DNA of 64,000 nt from JAZDJP01 sp043803805. GTDB lineage: Bacteria; Planctomycetota; JAZDJP01. Within the stretch, counting starts at the first letter, position 1, and every line of letters begins with the position of its first letter. A program made the translations under genes and the position numbers. Location of the stretch: positions 1 to 64,000 of the forward strand of contig JAZDJP010000131.1 of the NCBI GenBank assembly GCA_043803805.1. Reading direction: 5' to 3'. The notes below the pieces were generated by a model, which saw only the letters and a program-made list of their open reading frames with translations, had not been told where the DNA came from and did not search any database. Positions 14,929 to 24,359 of this stretch are shown one piece after another.

Positions 14929-17040
14929 ATGTCTTGCAAATCCGGACGACTGGCCATTCTGGCGGGCGCGCTGGCGCTCGTCACAACCGCCGTGACGCTC
15001 GGGGCGGAGGATCAGCCCCCCCGCGGCCCCGGCCAGGATTTCGCCCTCCGCCGCGTCGGGAAGAAATTTGAGGAACTGGCCTGGGAAATCGGGATGAAAA
15101 CGCAGAAAATCCGCCGCGCCAAGGGGGATTCCATCGCCCCGCCCCACCTTGTCATTCTGATCGACTCCACCTCCTCCGCCTGTCGTTACCTTGAGGAATT
15201 CCAGAGGCATGTGGCGGAGATGTTCAAAAAGGGGCCGAAGAACCTCACCGTGAGCGTCGTCGCCCTCCGAACCCAGCCGGCGGTGGTGAACACCAGCATG
15301 GTCGAGGCCAAGGACGTCCGCCGGGCCATCATGCAGGTGGTCACGGAGGCTCGCGATTCCCAGACGCGCGCCAAGGTCCAGCTCAAACCCGAGCAGCGCA
15401 TCCAGATTGCCGCCTGGGAGGACCTGTCCTTCGCCACTCCCGATGACTGCGTCAAGGACTGGTGCACCGGGGTGCGATTCTGCATGAAGGAGTTCGGGAA
15501 GGATTACCCGATTGACGCCGTATGCGTCTTCACCCTCGACAATCCGGACACGGAAAACGACATCGAGGGGCTCGTGGCGGATCTTCTCTCCGCGAAGATC
15601 TCCCTCATCGTGTGCGCCCCCGAGACGATTCTCACCACCTCCGACCCCGATCCGGTGGGGGAACGGCACAAACAGTACACGGACTATCAAAAACTCCTCA
15701 ATATCGATTACGGAGCCGATTTCACCTTCCATCGCCGGGAATCGGCCGTGAACGAGATTCCCTGCGTTTCGGGGCTGAACGGCCCCCTGGAAAACGTGGG
15801 GAACACGACCGGCTACGGGTACTACGGACTCTCCCGGGCCGCCTGGGCCACCAACGGCGGCTATTTCCTCATCTCGCCGATCGCCAACGCCCAGTGCGCG
15901 TGCATGTTCCACGGCCCGGGCGACCGCCTGACACGATGGCTGTGGAACGACGAGGGATTCAAACCGCCCAAGGTGATGGATATCCTGAACGGCAAGGCCC
16001 CCGTCGCGCCGGTCATCAAGGCGTGTGAGTTTGAAGCGGAGAATCAAAGCAAGTACTTCCCCTCGCTCCTCTCCCGGGACGAGGTGATGCAGATGTACGG
16101 TTCGAGCCCCTACTTCCAGTATCTCTTCTCCCTGTCAACCAACACCGACTACTCCCATCGCGGATGGTATCGCGGGACCCGATGGAACCACGTCTGGGGG
16201 GAGGCGAAGTACTACTACGGGGCCTTCGTGATTTCCCCCTGGGGCGGGAAGAAGGATCCGGACCTGTCGGTGGACGACCTGCAACGCCTCCGGATTTCCT
16301 CGGAATACCGCTGGCCGCCGGCGGCGTATGGAACGTGGGGAATCTCCTGGCAGGAGTCCTCCGCCATCCGCTACGCGCACTTTTACTGCCCCGAAGACAT
16401 CGCGGTCGTAAAGAAACACCTGGACCGGACCATTCCACTCATGGAGGCCTACATCCCCAAGGTGCGGGAGGGTATGCCGAAGACGCCGCCGAAACCGAAC
16501 GACTCGAACGAACTCCGCGCCTGGGCCGAAATTGAATATTACATCGTGTGCCTGGAGAACCAGCTCTTCTACCTCAAACAGTACCGTTACTACCTCGACG
16601 TCCTCGAAAAAGACGAGGCATTCGTGACGTTCCTCCGAACCCACAACGGCACCGCGGAAGAGACCAAGAAAAAACTTCTGGATGCCGCGGCGGTCAAGAA
16701 GGGCGTCCCGAATTGCGAGATCCGGATGGCATGGTGCCTGAAGCAACGTTGCGAGGAGTACGCCAAGGTCCTGCCCCTTCGCGGCCCGATATACGGCGGC
16801 GCCAAAGGGAAGGAGGACCTCACACGGCTGATAAACGCGAAGCGCGACCTCTCCAACAAAATCGGCCAGTCCACATGGACGAACTTTTTCGACCTGGCCT
16901 GGATGACGAACTACACCTGGGCGCCCCAGTTGCCGAGCGGTCCCGGTGGCCCCTCGCCGAAACCGAAGATGCCCCTGCCGCCGAGCTACGGCGACCCCGG
17001 GCTTCCGAAGACGCCGGCCGGAGGCTCGCAGGCGGACTGA
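14929..17040 (+). CDS. Secreted vWA-like protein
   Basis: 703 aa; GGGGAGGTG precedes ATG 14929. Signal peptide ~1-27 (ends VTLGAED). Residues ~75-270 look like a von Willebrand A domain: HLVILIDSTSSACRYLEEF has the DxTxS form of the MIDAS motif, and PIDAVCVFTLDNPDTEND a second core strand. The rest (~300-703) is not recognised; it is rich in Tyr, Trp and Cys and ends in a Pro/Gly-rich tail. Probably a periplasmic or surface protein that binds a partner through a metal; partner unknown. Confidence 0.65.
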   Translation: MSCKSGRLAILAGALALVTTAVTLGAEDQPPRGPGQDFALRRVGKKFEELAWEIGMKTQKIRRAKGDSIAPPHLVILIDSTSSACRYLEEFQRHVAEMFKKGPKNLTVSVVALRTQPAVVNTSMVEAKDVRRAIMQVVTEARDSQTRAKVQLKPEQRIQIAAWEDLSFATPDDCVKDWCTGVRFCMKEFGKDYPIDAVCVFTLDNPDTENDIEGLVADLLSAKISLIVCAPETILTTSDPDPVGERHKQYTDYQKLLNIDYGADFTFHRRESAVNEIPCVSGLNGPLENVGNTTGYGYYGLSRAAWATNGGYFLISPIANAQCACMFHGPGDRLTRWLWNDEGFKPPKVMDILNGKAPVAPVIKACEFEAENQSKYFPSLLSRDEVMQMYGSSPYFQYLFSLSTNTDYSHRGWYRGTRWNHVWGEAKYYYGAFVISPWGGKKDPDLSVDDLQRLRISSEYRWPPAAYGTWGISWQESSAIRYAHFYCPEDIAVVKKHLDRTIPLMEAYIPKVREGMPKTPPKPNDSNELRAWAEIEYYIVCLENQLFYLKQYRYYLDVLEKDEAFVTFLRTHNGTAEETKKKLLDAAAVKKGVPNCEIRMAWCLKQRCEEYAKVLPLRGPIYGGAKGKEDLTRLINAKRDLSNKIGQSTWTNFFDLAWMTNYTWAPQLPSGPGGPSPKPKMPLPPSYGDPGLPKTPAGGSQAD

Positions 17041-17244
17041 CCTTGCGCGCGCCGCCGCCATCGGGGTTCCGCTGACAACCACCCATCGGCGAATTTGGTC
17101 ATGGGGGCATCCCGGAGACGCTGACGCCGTGTTGCCGGTTGTCTGGAGAAGGAAGGTGGCGGCTCCGACTGACCGGAAAACGTCAAGATTATTAGTGAGT
17201 GTCCCCAGATTCCCAAGATTGTCTCCGAAGAGTACAGCGAGCTC
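17041..17244. other. Gap before the DUF2971 gene
   Basis: About 200 bp. The DUF2971 frame is open back to 17173 without a usual start codon; the extra codons (IVSEEYSEL before the ATG) look protein-like, so the real start may be non-canonical or the 5' end damaged. Confidence 0.4.
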
Positions 17245-18225
17245 ATGCACTACACGAATGCTGCTGGACTGAACGGCATACTGACGAGCGGATGTCTATG
17301 GGCAACGCACGCTTCACACCTCAACGACACCGAAGAGTTGACGCAATTCCTCGACAGGCGATTGCCCGAGATTGCGATGCCTGAGGTTCGCAAATGTGCC
17401 GCCGTCATGGCAACGCGACCAGAAGTCGCAACGAAAATGATCACCAAGGAAGGATTCGACAAGGTCGTGATGCAAATAACCACTAAGCTGGTCTCGCGTA
17501 TACGGGCCGCAACGACGAAGTGGAATCAGCCCTACATCTTCTCACTGTGTGGCACGAACGATGTTAGAGTGCGGCACAGCGGCCTCCTAAGTCAGTGGCG
17601 CGGATATGGCGTCGACGGTGTCTACTCGATCGTCTTCGATACGATCGAGTTCGAACGCCTCCTCAGGCTTGAGGCCCAGCAACATTACTATCAATACGTT
17701 CAGTTAGCGGATGTCTACTACCACGGCATTGATCCCGCAGGGCAACCGTCCACGGCATATATGGTCGATCTCGAAGAATCTGTGTGCAAATGCATCGCGG
17801 TACATGTGCGCGGTGGCACGAAGGAAGAGGCAGAATGCTTCTACGATGCCATAACCAGTCTGTCATGCCTGTATAAGCACTGGGGCTTTTACGAAGAACA
17901 TGAAGTCCGAGTAGTTGCAATTCCAGGTGATCCAAAAATCGCGGGGCTTGCCGCCGCTGATGGAGAGGTGAAGCCACAGAAGGAGATTAAATCCTTTCTC
18001 CGAGAGGGAGTTCGCGTGCCCCACCTTGAGTTGTTTGCAGCAATCGATCCAGCACGTGAGAAGACACACCTCCCAATCAAGAGGGTTATTGTAGGGCCTC
18101 ACAAGGACAAAGCGGTCCGCAGGCGCGAGGTGATGAAATTATTGGAGGCCAATGGCTACAAGGCAGAAGTGACCATATCGGAAATCCCATATCTTGGGAG
18201 GTCATCCTCAAATCTGTCCGCTTAG
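17245..18225 (+). CDS. DUF2971-family protein
   Basis: 326 aa from ATG 17245. The N-terminus MHYTNAAGLNGILTSGCLW followed by ATHASHLNDTEEL is the DUF2971 signature (HYT, GL..IL, LWAT, LND). Later the family's Ser/Cys-rich middle (FSLCGTNDVRVRH, SQWRGYG) and C-terminal YEEHEVRVV are present. Biochemical role unknown; the family is often found in mobile regions. Base composition is visibly AT-richer and the codon use less GC-biased than both neighbours, and the gene is flanked by remnant repeats, which suggests recent acquisition. Confidence 0.8.
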   Translation: MHYTNAAGLNGILTSGCLWATHASHLNDTEELTQFLDRRLPEIAMPEVRKCAAVMATRPEVATKMITKEGFDKVVMQITTKLVSRIRAATTKWNQPYIFSLCGTNDVRVRHSGLLSQWRGYGVDGVYSIVFDTIEFERLLRLEAQQHYYQYVQLADVYYHGIDPAGQPSTAYMVDLEESVCKCIAVHVRGGTKEEAECFYDAITSLSCLYKHWGFYEEHEVRVVAIPGDPKIAGLAAADGEVKPQKEIKSFLREGVRVPHLELFAAIDPAREKTHLPIKRVIVGPHKDKAVRRREVMKLLEANGYKAEVTISEIPYLGRSSSNLSA

Positions 18226-18489
18226 CGGCCCCTTAGCGGAAGCCGGTTCATGCGGGTTCATCCCAGTTCATCACTATGCAGTTTGGCTGATAATTGAATG
18301 GGGCGGGGGAGCGATCGGATTCCCTTCATTTAGGTGCATGCCAGTTCATCACGGTTCATGATAGCGCAAGGATTCTTTCGCACTTTCATCTGGGTTCTGG
18401 GGTTCTGGGGACACAATACTTATTTGCCCCTGCGAACCTTCGGCGGCCAGTTTCCCCACCCTGCCGCCACATCCCGCCCGCGAATTCCC
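18226..18489. other. Repeat-rich gap after DUF2971
   Basis: Holds a 10-bp-period GTTCAT array (18244-18274), a second partial array with the same CCAGTTCATCAC block (18341-18352), and the sequence GGTTCTGG repeated in tandem followed by GGACACAATACTTATTT (18411-18427). From memory the last motif often accompanies RAYT genes. No gene seen. Confidence 0.6.
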
Positions 18490-19773
18490 TCACCCGCCCG
18501 TCTGACCCAACACCTTCTCCAGGATGTCGCAGGCCTTGCGGGCCTCCGCCGCCGTCATCACCAGCGGCGGCTGGAGCCGGATGACGTTGGCGAACGCCCC
18601 GCCCACCCCCACGAGCATGCCGCCCTCGCGGCAGAGCGCGCGGACTTTCTTCGCCTCGTCGGCGGCGGGTTCCTTCGTCTTCCTGTCCTTCACCAGTTCG
18701 ATCCCGATCATGAGCCCCTTCCCGCGGACGTCGCCCACGAGACGGCTCTTTTCCTGGAATTTCCGCAGGCGCTTCATGATCTCATTCCCGCGCGTCGCGG
18801 CGTTCTCCGGGAGTTTCTCGTCCCGCATGACGCCGATGTTGGCAATGGCCGCGGCGCAGCTCACCGGGCCGCCCCCGAACGTCGAGAGATGATCGCCGGG
18901 CGTGAAGGCCCCGGCGATGTCCGCCCGGGCGATGAAACCCGAGAGGGGCCAGCCGTCGGCGATGCCCTTCGCCATGCACATGATGTCCGGCTCGACGCCG
19001 TCGTACTCCACCGCGAAGAGTTTCCCGGTCCGCCCGAACCCGCTCTGGACCTCGTCGTCAACGTACAACCCGCCGTCCCTGCGGACGATGTCCGTCGCGA
19101 CCTTGAGGTACCCTTCCGGCAGGGGGATGATGCCGCCCTCGCCCATCAACCCTTCGATGATGATGGCCGCGACGTCCCCGGCCGTGTGGGTCCGGATGAC
19201 ATCCTCCACGTAGTGCGCGCAGGCCACGCCGCACGTTGGATGGGCAAGTTTGAACGGGCACCGGTAGCAATAGGGCGCCGGGGCGAACGCCACGCCGGAA
19301 AGATACGGACCGGATCCCTTCTTCCGGGCGCGATTGCCCGTGATGGACAGCGTCGCCGCCGTGCGGCCGTGGAAACTCTGGGTGAGCGCGACGAGCTCCT
19401 TCCGTTTCGTGAACTGCTTGGCCAGGCGCATGGCCCCCTCGAGGGCCTCGGCCCCCGAGCAGGAGAAGAACGTCTTCTGGAGCCGCCCCGGGGTCACCTC
19501 CGCCAGGAGCTTCGCCAGCTCCCCCGCCCGCGGGCTGTAGTACACATAGCTGCAGCAGTGGACGAGCTCCTTCATCTGCTTCGCGGCCGCGGCGAGCACC
19601 TTCGGATGGCCGTGGCCGGCGTTGGTGACGGCGATGCCGCTGAAGCAATCGAGGTATTCCGTCCCGTCCGCCCCCCGCATGACGCAGCCGGCGGCCTTCA
19701 CGACCTCGATCGGCTCAAAACCCGCCACCATGCTGGTGATGAGATATTGGTCGTACAACTCCTTCGTCTTCAT
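18490..19773 (-). CDS. Class-III PLP aminotransferase (beta-alanine/GABA type)
   Basis: 427 aa; GGAGG lies about 9 bp before ATG 19773. PLP fold-type I enzyme: cofactor-binding SGAEALEGAMRLA, FHGRTAATLSITG, catalytic Asp in YVDDEVQSGFGRTG and Schiff-base Lys in MCMAKGIADGWP. It transfers an omega-amino group to an alpha-keto acid. The next gene on the same strand is methylmalonate-semialdehyde dehydrogenase, so beta-alanine or 3-aminoisobutyrate is a sensible substrate (inference). 4-Aminobutyrate aminotransferase is the main alternative. It also has an unusual Cys-rich segment around YCYRCPFKLAHPTCGVAC. Confidence 0.88.
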   Translation of the reverse strand: MKTKELYDQYLITSMVAGFEPIEVVKAAGCVMRGADGTEYLDCFSGIAVTNAGHGHPKVLAAAAKQMKELVHCCSYVYYSPRAGELAKLLAEVTPGRLQKTFFSCSGAEALEGAMRLAKQFTKRKELVALTQSFHGRTAATLSITGNRARKKGSGPYLSGVAFAPAPYCYRCPFKLAHPTCGVACAHYVEDVIRTHTAGDVAAIIIEGLMGEGGIIPLPEGYLKVATDIVRRDGGLYVDDEVQSGFGRTGKLFAVEYDGVEPDIMCMAKGIADGWPLSGFIARADIAGAFTPGDHLSTFGGGPVSCAAAIANIGVMRDEKLPENAATRGNEIMKRLRKFQEKSRLVGDVRGKGLMIGIELVKDRKTKEPAADEAKKVRALCREGGMLVGVGGAFANVIRLQPPLVMTAAEARKACDILEKVLGQTGG

Positions 19774-19810
19774 GCGCCCGTTTCCTCCAATTTCGTTTGC
19801 GATGTCGCCT

Positions 19811-19842
19811 CATGACATCATGACCGCATGACTTCATGACGT
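19811..19842. repeat. 8-bp-period array CATGACNN x4
   Basis: CATGACAT, CATGACCG, CATGACTT and CATGACGT follow each other exactly between the dehydrogenase stop and the aminotransferase start. Only the last two bases of the unit vary. Confidence 0.9.
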
Positions 19843-19847
19843 CTCTT

Positions 19848-21374
19848 TCACTTCCTCGCCATCCCGCCCTCCCACGTGCCCACCTTCGCGCCCTTGAGAT
19901 CCGCCTCGTTGTACCAGTAGCTCGTGACGGCCTTGGTCTCGGTGAAGAAGGCCACGCTGTCGCGGCCGATGCAGTGGAGGTCGCCGAAGAAACTCGACTT
20001 GTGCCCGCAGAACGGGAACACGGATATCGGGACCGGGATGCCGACGTTGATCCCCACCATCCCCGCCTCGGAGCGCCGGGCGAATTCCCGGGCGTACCGT
20101 CCGCTCATCGTGAAAATGGCCGAGCCGTTGCCGAATTCGCTCGCGTTGGCGATCGCGAGCCCCTCCTCGAAATCCTTCACCCGCTTGATGCAAAGCACGG
20201 GCCCGAAGATCTCGTCGATTCCCACCCGCATCTTCGGCGTGACCTGATCGAACACCGTCGGGCCGACGAAATACCCGTTTTCGCATCCCTTGACCTTCGC
20301 GTTCCGGCCGTCCAGGACGAGTTTCGCCCCCTCGGCGACGCCCTTTTCGATCCAGTCGAGAACCCATTTCTTCTGGTCGGTGGAGACGAGCGGCCCGAGG
20401 TCGGTCGTGGCCTCCCAGGCGGGGCCGATGCGGAGACTCTTCGCCGCCGCGACGATCTCCTTCACCAGTTCGTCCGCGACCTCCTCCTCGACGCAGACGG
20501 CCGGAAGCGCCATGCACCGCTGGCCGGCGCAGCCGAACGCCGAGTTGACAATCCTCTGGGCCGTCGCCGCGATGGGCGCGTCCCGCAGGACAAGGGCGTG
20601 GTTCTTCGCCTCGGTAAGGGCCTGGACGCGCTTGCCGGCGGCCGCGGCCGTGGCGTAGACGTGAAGGCCGACTTTCGTGGACCCCACGAATGAGATGCCC
20701 CTCACCGCCGGATGTTTGAGAAGAATCTCCGCCTCGTTCCGGGAGCAGGTGACGAGATTCAACACCCCTTTCGGCAGGCCCGCCTCCATCCAGAGTTCCG
20801 CCATCCGCATCGCGGTCTGGGGAACCATGCTCGGGGCCTTGAGGACGTAGGTGTTCCCCGTGACGATCGCCATCGGAACCATCCACCCCATCGGAATCAT
20901 GGCCGGGAAGTTGAACGGCGCGATGCCGACGAACACCCCGAGCGGCTGACGGTTGGCCACCGTGTCGTAACCGGTGGAGACGTTGCCGAGGGAGTAGCCC
21001 GTCATCAGCGCCGGCGCGCCGCAGGCGATCTCCGTCACCTCGATGGCCTTGAGGACGTCGCCCCGGGCCTCGGTGAGGGACTTGCCCATCTCGGTGGCCA
21101 GAAGCGTCGCGAGAGCGCCGAGTTCCCGGTCGAGAACCTGCTTCGCCTTGAAGGCCACCTGAACCCGCCGGGTCACCGGGGTGTCGCGCCAGCCGGGGAA
21201 GGCGGCGGCCGCGGCCTCGACCGCGGCGTTCACTTCCTTCGCGGAGCACTTCGGGGTCTCGGCGAGAACATCGCCGGTGCTCGGGTTGTGCACGGGCATG
21301 TACGCCCCGCCCTCGGGACTCCGCCACTCCCCGTTCATGAGAAATTTCAGCTTCCTTGAACCCGTCGCGGCCAT
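19848..21374 (-). CDS. mmsA: Methylmalonate-semialdehyde dehydrogenase (CoA-acylating)
   Basis: 508 aa from ATG 21374 with AGGAGG upstream. Aldehyde dehydrogenase superfamily member that oxidises (methyl)malonate semialdehyde to acetyl- or propionyl-CoA. Key features: FNFPAMIPMGWMVPMA, FVGSTKVG (NAD site), and catalytic Cys in CAGQRCMALP. The general base Glu of most ALDHs is replaced in the usual MmsA manner (ALTEAKNHALV). C-terminal INVGIPVPISVFPFCGHKSS is diagnostic of MmsA. It is transcribed ahead of the aminotransferase, as expected for beta-alanine or valine/thymine breakdown. Confidence 0.93.
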   Translation of the reverse strand: MAATGSRKLKFLMNGEWRSPEGGAYMPVHNPSTGDVLAETPKCSAKEVNAAVEAAAAAFPGWRDTPVTRRVQVAFKAKQVLDRELGALATLLATEMGKSLTEARGDVLKAIEVTEIACGAPALMTGYSLGNVSTGYDTVANRQPLGVFVGIAPFNFPAMIPMGWMVPMAIVTGNTYVLKAPSMVPQTAMRMAELWMEAGLPKGVLNLVTCSRNEAEILLKHPAVRGISFVGSTKVGLHVYATAAAAGKRVQALTEAKNHALVLRDAPIAATAQRIVNSAFGCAGQRCMALPAVCVEEEVADELVKEIVAAAKSLRIGPAWEATTDLGPLVSTDQKKWVLDWIEKGVAEGAKLVLDGRNAKVKGCENGYFVGPTVFDQVTPKMRVGIDEIFGPVLCIKRVKDFEEGLAIANASEFGNGSAIFTMSGRYAREFARRSEAGMVGINVGIPVPISVFPFCGHKSSFFGDLHCIGRDSVAFFTETKAVTSYWYNEADLKGAKVGTWEGGMARK

Positions 21375-21532
21375 GACACCCTCCTTTTATACGCCTTATA
21401 CGCCATGTTAAATATCCTGTCAAAAAGAAAAGGCCCGGTCTTTCCATGGTGGCATAATTTGATACCATATGGTCAAGGCGCAACGGGGCGAAATATGTCA
21501 CGGAAAGACCTGACCCCAATTCCACCAATCCC
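21375..21532. promoter_or_regulatory. Divergent regulatory region mmsA / MFS
   Basis: Contains a 9-bp direct repeat on the minus strand (GGCGTATAA twice), an inverted pair GGTCTTTCC (21437-21445) / GGAAAGACC (21502-21510), and between these a perfect 10-bp palindrome ACCATATGGT (21464-21473). The palindrome is a reasonable operator candidate; the outer arms may be a REP remnant. Confidence 0.5.
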
Positions 21533-23512
21533 ATGACCTCAATCCCACAGGATTCTTCCGCGCACGTCGAAGTCAATAAAGACGGGAAACAGATCTTTCG
21601 CTGTGGCCCGCTCACCTATACCAAGATGGGATTGCTGACGCTCTTTGGCTGGCTGCTCTGGGGCGACTTCTGCTTCTCCATGATGGAGACCGTGATCCCG
21701 AGGATACTCCCGCTCCGGCTCAAGGAGCTGGGCGTGTCCAACATGTTCATGTCCTTCATCATGAGCACCATCCCGGGGATCATGGACATCGCCGTCGGCG
21801 CGCCCGTAAGCTACAAGAGCGATCGCCACCGCGGCCCGCTGGGGCGGCGCATCCCGTTCATCCTCTACACGTTGCCGTTCATGGGGATCAGCTTCATCAT
21901 GATCGGCTGGAGCGCCGAGATCGGGGCGTGGCTTCAGAGCACGATGCCCATCGTGCGGAATATGGCGCCCACGACCCTCACGATCGCCCTGATCGTGATC
22001 TTCGTGGTGGCATTCCACATCTTCAACAATTTCGTCGGGAGCGTGTACTACTACCTGTTCAACGACGTGGTGCCGCCGCAGTTCCTCGGCCGGTTCAACG
22101 GATATTTCAAGATCGTGGGCGGCGCCGCCGGGGCGCTCTACAGCTATTGCCTCTTTCAATACCAACTGTCCCACTTCCGCGAAATCATGACGGGCGTGGC
22201 GCTGTTGTACGTGGTGGGGATGGGGATCATGTGCCTGCGCGTGAAGGAAGGACCCTACCCGCCGCCCCCGGAAGACGAGTTCACGGGGTTCTTCGGGAAA
22301 TTAAAATCCATCGGGAAGCAATCCTTTTCCACGAAGTTCTACTGGTACTTCTACCTGACGAGCGTCTGCGCCACCGTGGGCGGCGCAACGGGGATATTCA
22401 ACGTCTTCAAGAGCCAGCAACTGAACCTGGATTTGAAGCAGATCGGGATACTGCACGCCGTCGGCGCCGTCGGCGGCATGATCGCGACCTACTACGCGGC
22501 CGTCTTCGTGGACCGGTGGCACCCCCTTCGGATCGCGACGTACAACGCGATCGGGCATGCCTTCAACGCCTACAACGAGTGGATCTGGCTGTTCATCACC
22601 CTCCCCTCCGCCCTGTTCTTCTGGGTGTCGCTGATCGGCAGCCTGCCGGAGCAGTTTTCCGCGGCGATGGCGGGACTCTGCGGAATCGCGCTGTTCATGC
22701 GGCTGATGCCGAAGTCGCTCTACGGGCAGTTCAGCGCCGCCAACGCGGTCATCCGGGCCGTCGGGGGAATGTGCGCCGGACTGCTGGCCGGCCTTTTCCT
22801 CGATGTGGTGAAGTGGATGCTCCATGGCTCCGATTTCGCCTACCGGTTCGGATTCCTGTGGAGCGGCACGTTCGGCATCATCCGCACCGTCTTCATGTGC
22901 CTCGCCTACCGCGAGTGGCTGCGGCTGGGCGGCGATGAGCACTACCAGGCCCCCGCGCCGTGGCTGCCGGCCGGGCGCGAGCCGGCGGCGGCCCAGTTCG
23001 CGTCCGTGAAGACGATTCCGTGCTGGCTGCGGTTTGCCTTGAACCTGGGACTTGTGGGGCTGGCGATGAACCTGGTGCTGATGGGCTTTTTCACCTACGA
23101 GATGTGCCATACGGAGAAACTCCGGGCGATCGGGCACTGGCACCTCGTGATCTGGTTTCCCCTCAAGCTCTGGCTCACGGCCACCGGGCTGGTGCAGTAC
23201 TGGCACATCATGCGCGACATCGCGGCGCGCGAGCGGGGCGAGCGGACGCGATTCGGCCTGCCCCACCATGGCGTGTGGATCGTCGGTACCCTCACCAGTC
23301 TGGCCTCGTTCCCGGTCTTTTGGATCAAGACCCAGTGGATGATCAACCTGGGCCTGGGCTACGAACTGTACATCCTGGGCATCGCGAACCTGGTCGGCCT
23401 GGTATTGGGGGTGCTCAGCACGCAGATGGTCCGATGGATCGAACGGGACCTGACGCCGGAGGAGGAGAAGCGGCTCCGGGATCAGATTGCCATTGCCGAA
23501 AAAACCGCGTGA
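21533..23512 (+). CDS. MFS transporter
   Basis: 659 aa, longer than the usual 400-550 aa. About 14 hydrophobic helices; the loop SYKSDRHRGPLGRRIPF between TM2 and TM3 is the MFS motif-A region. Residues ~480-659 add extra helices (two after a CWLRFALNLGLVGLAMN helix) and a charged C-terminus. Probably a sugar or organic-acid permease of the inner membrane. Divergent from the mmsA-aminotransferase pair, so it could import their substrate. No Shine-Dalgarno precedes ATG 21533; the start is uncertain. Confidence 0.8.
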   Translation: MTSIPQDSSAHVEVNKDGKQIFRCGPLTYTKMGLLTLFGWLLWGDFCFSMMETVIPRILPLRLKELGVSNMFMSFIMSTIPGIMDIAVGAPVSYKSDRHRGPLGRRIPFILYTLPFMGISFIMIGWSAEIGAWLQSTMPIVRNMAPTTLTIALIVIFVVAFHIFNNFVGSVYYYLFNDVVPPQFLGRFNGYFKIVGGAAGALYSYCLFQYQLSHFREIMTGVALLYVVGMGIMCLRVKEGPYPPPPEDEFTGFFGKLKSIGKQSFSTKFYWYFYLTSVCATVGGATGIFNVFKSQQLNLDLKQIGILHAVGAVGGMIATYYAAVFVDRWHPLRIATYNAIGHAFNAYNEWIWLFITLPSALFFWVSLIGSLPEQFSAAMAGLCGIALFMRLMPKSLYGQFSAANAVIRAVGGMCAGLLAGLFLDVVKWMLHGSDFAYRFGFLWSGTFGIIRTVFMCLAYREWLRLGGDEHYQAPAPWLPAGREPAAAQFASVKTIPCWLRFALNLGLVGLAMNLVLMGFFTYEMCHTEKLRAIGHWHLVIWFPLKLWLTATGLVQYWHIMRDIAARERGERTRFGLPHHGVWIVGTLTSLASFPVFWIKTQWMINLGLGYELYILGIANLVGLVLGVLSTQMVRWIERDLTPEEEKRLRDQIAIAEKTA

Positions 23513-23531
23513 TGCCGGGGGGCCCTGGAAT

Positions 23532-24275
23532 TCATTTCCCGATGTACAGCCGCTCCGCCAGAAACTCCGGAAGCCCGGCCTGAAGGATGTCGCGGGCGGT
23601 CTTCTCCACGTCGTAGGCGACGCGGTGGTACTCGACCGATTCCCCGTCGAAGAGCACGTAGCAGGCCCGTGTGTCGTTGTCGCGCGGCTGGCCGACGGAA
23701 CCCACGCAGACGTACATCTTCTGCCCCTCGACGGAAAACCGGGTGACCTCGTCATGCGGGTAGAGCAGGCCGTCCGTCGTCCCGAGGAAGGCCTTGTGAT
23801 TGTGACCGACGAAACACAGGTCGAACCGGGTGAATTCGTCCTTGATGGATTCGACCAGCGCCTCGAAACTGTCGCGCCCGGTGATTTCCCGGACATAATC
23901 CTGCAAGGGATCCCGGGCCGAGGCGTGGACGAAAAGCGTCCGGCCGTCCAGTTTCGCGGGGCGAAGGGTCCGGAGGAACGCCACCAGCGCGGGATCCGCC
24001 ACCTGCCGGCGGCACCACTCAAGCGCCTCCTTCGCCACCGGGTTGAAATTTTCCGCCCCGTGGATCAACCCGTGCTCGTGGTTGCCCTGAAGGACAAGCG
24101 CAAACCGCTCACGGGCAATCGTCAGACACTCGGCCGGGTGAGGACCATAACCGACGGTGTCCCCCAGGCAAAAGATCCGGTCGCACCGGCGCCGCCAGAG
24201 ATCGTCCATCACCGCCTGAAGGGCCTCCAGGTTTCCGTGAATATCGGAGAGAATGGCGACGCGTTCCGTTTTCAT
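23532..24275 (-). CDS. Calcineurin-like metallophosphoesterase
   Basis: 247 aa. Di-metal phosphoesterase with the complete motif set: SDIHGN (I), GDTVGYG (II), GNHE (III), VHAS and VGHNHK (IV/V). The YfcE/ApaH-like subgroup is likely, but substrate (cyclic nucleotide, dinucleotide or phosphoprotein) is unknown. It ends 20 bp from the convergent MFS gene. No strong Shine-Dalgarno is visible. Confidence 0.88.
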   Translation of the reverse strand: MKTERVAILSDIHGNLEALQAVMDDLWRRRCDRIFCLGDTVGYGPHPAECLTIARERFALVLQGNHEHGLIHGAENFNPVAKEALEWCRRQVADPALVAFLRTLRPAKLDGRTLFVHASARDPLQDYVREITGRDSFEALVESIKDEFTRFDLCFVGHNHKAFLGTTDGLLYPHDEVTRFSVEGQKMYVCVGSVGQPRDNDTRACYVLFDGESVEYHRVAYDVEKTARDILQAGLPEFLAERLYIGK

Positions 24276-24324
24276 GAGGATCGATTCATCTTACCGGCGT
24301 CCGCCGGGACCGGCCACTCAAATC

Positions 24325-24353
24325 TTGCGCCGCGCGGCGGACGGGCCTATAAT
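24325..24353 (+). promoter_or_regulatory. Promoter predicted to make a leaderless mRNA
   Basis: TTGCGC (24325-24330), 17-bp spacer, perfect TATAAT (24348-24353). The start codon is at 24360, where transcription itself should begin. Confidence 0.7.
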
Positions 24354-24359
24354 GCCGGA

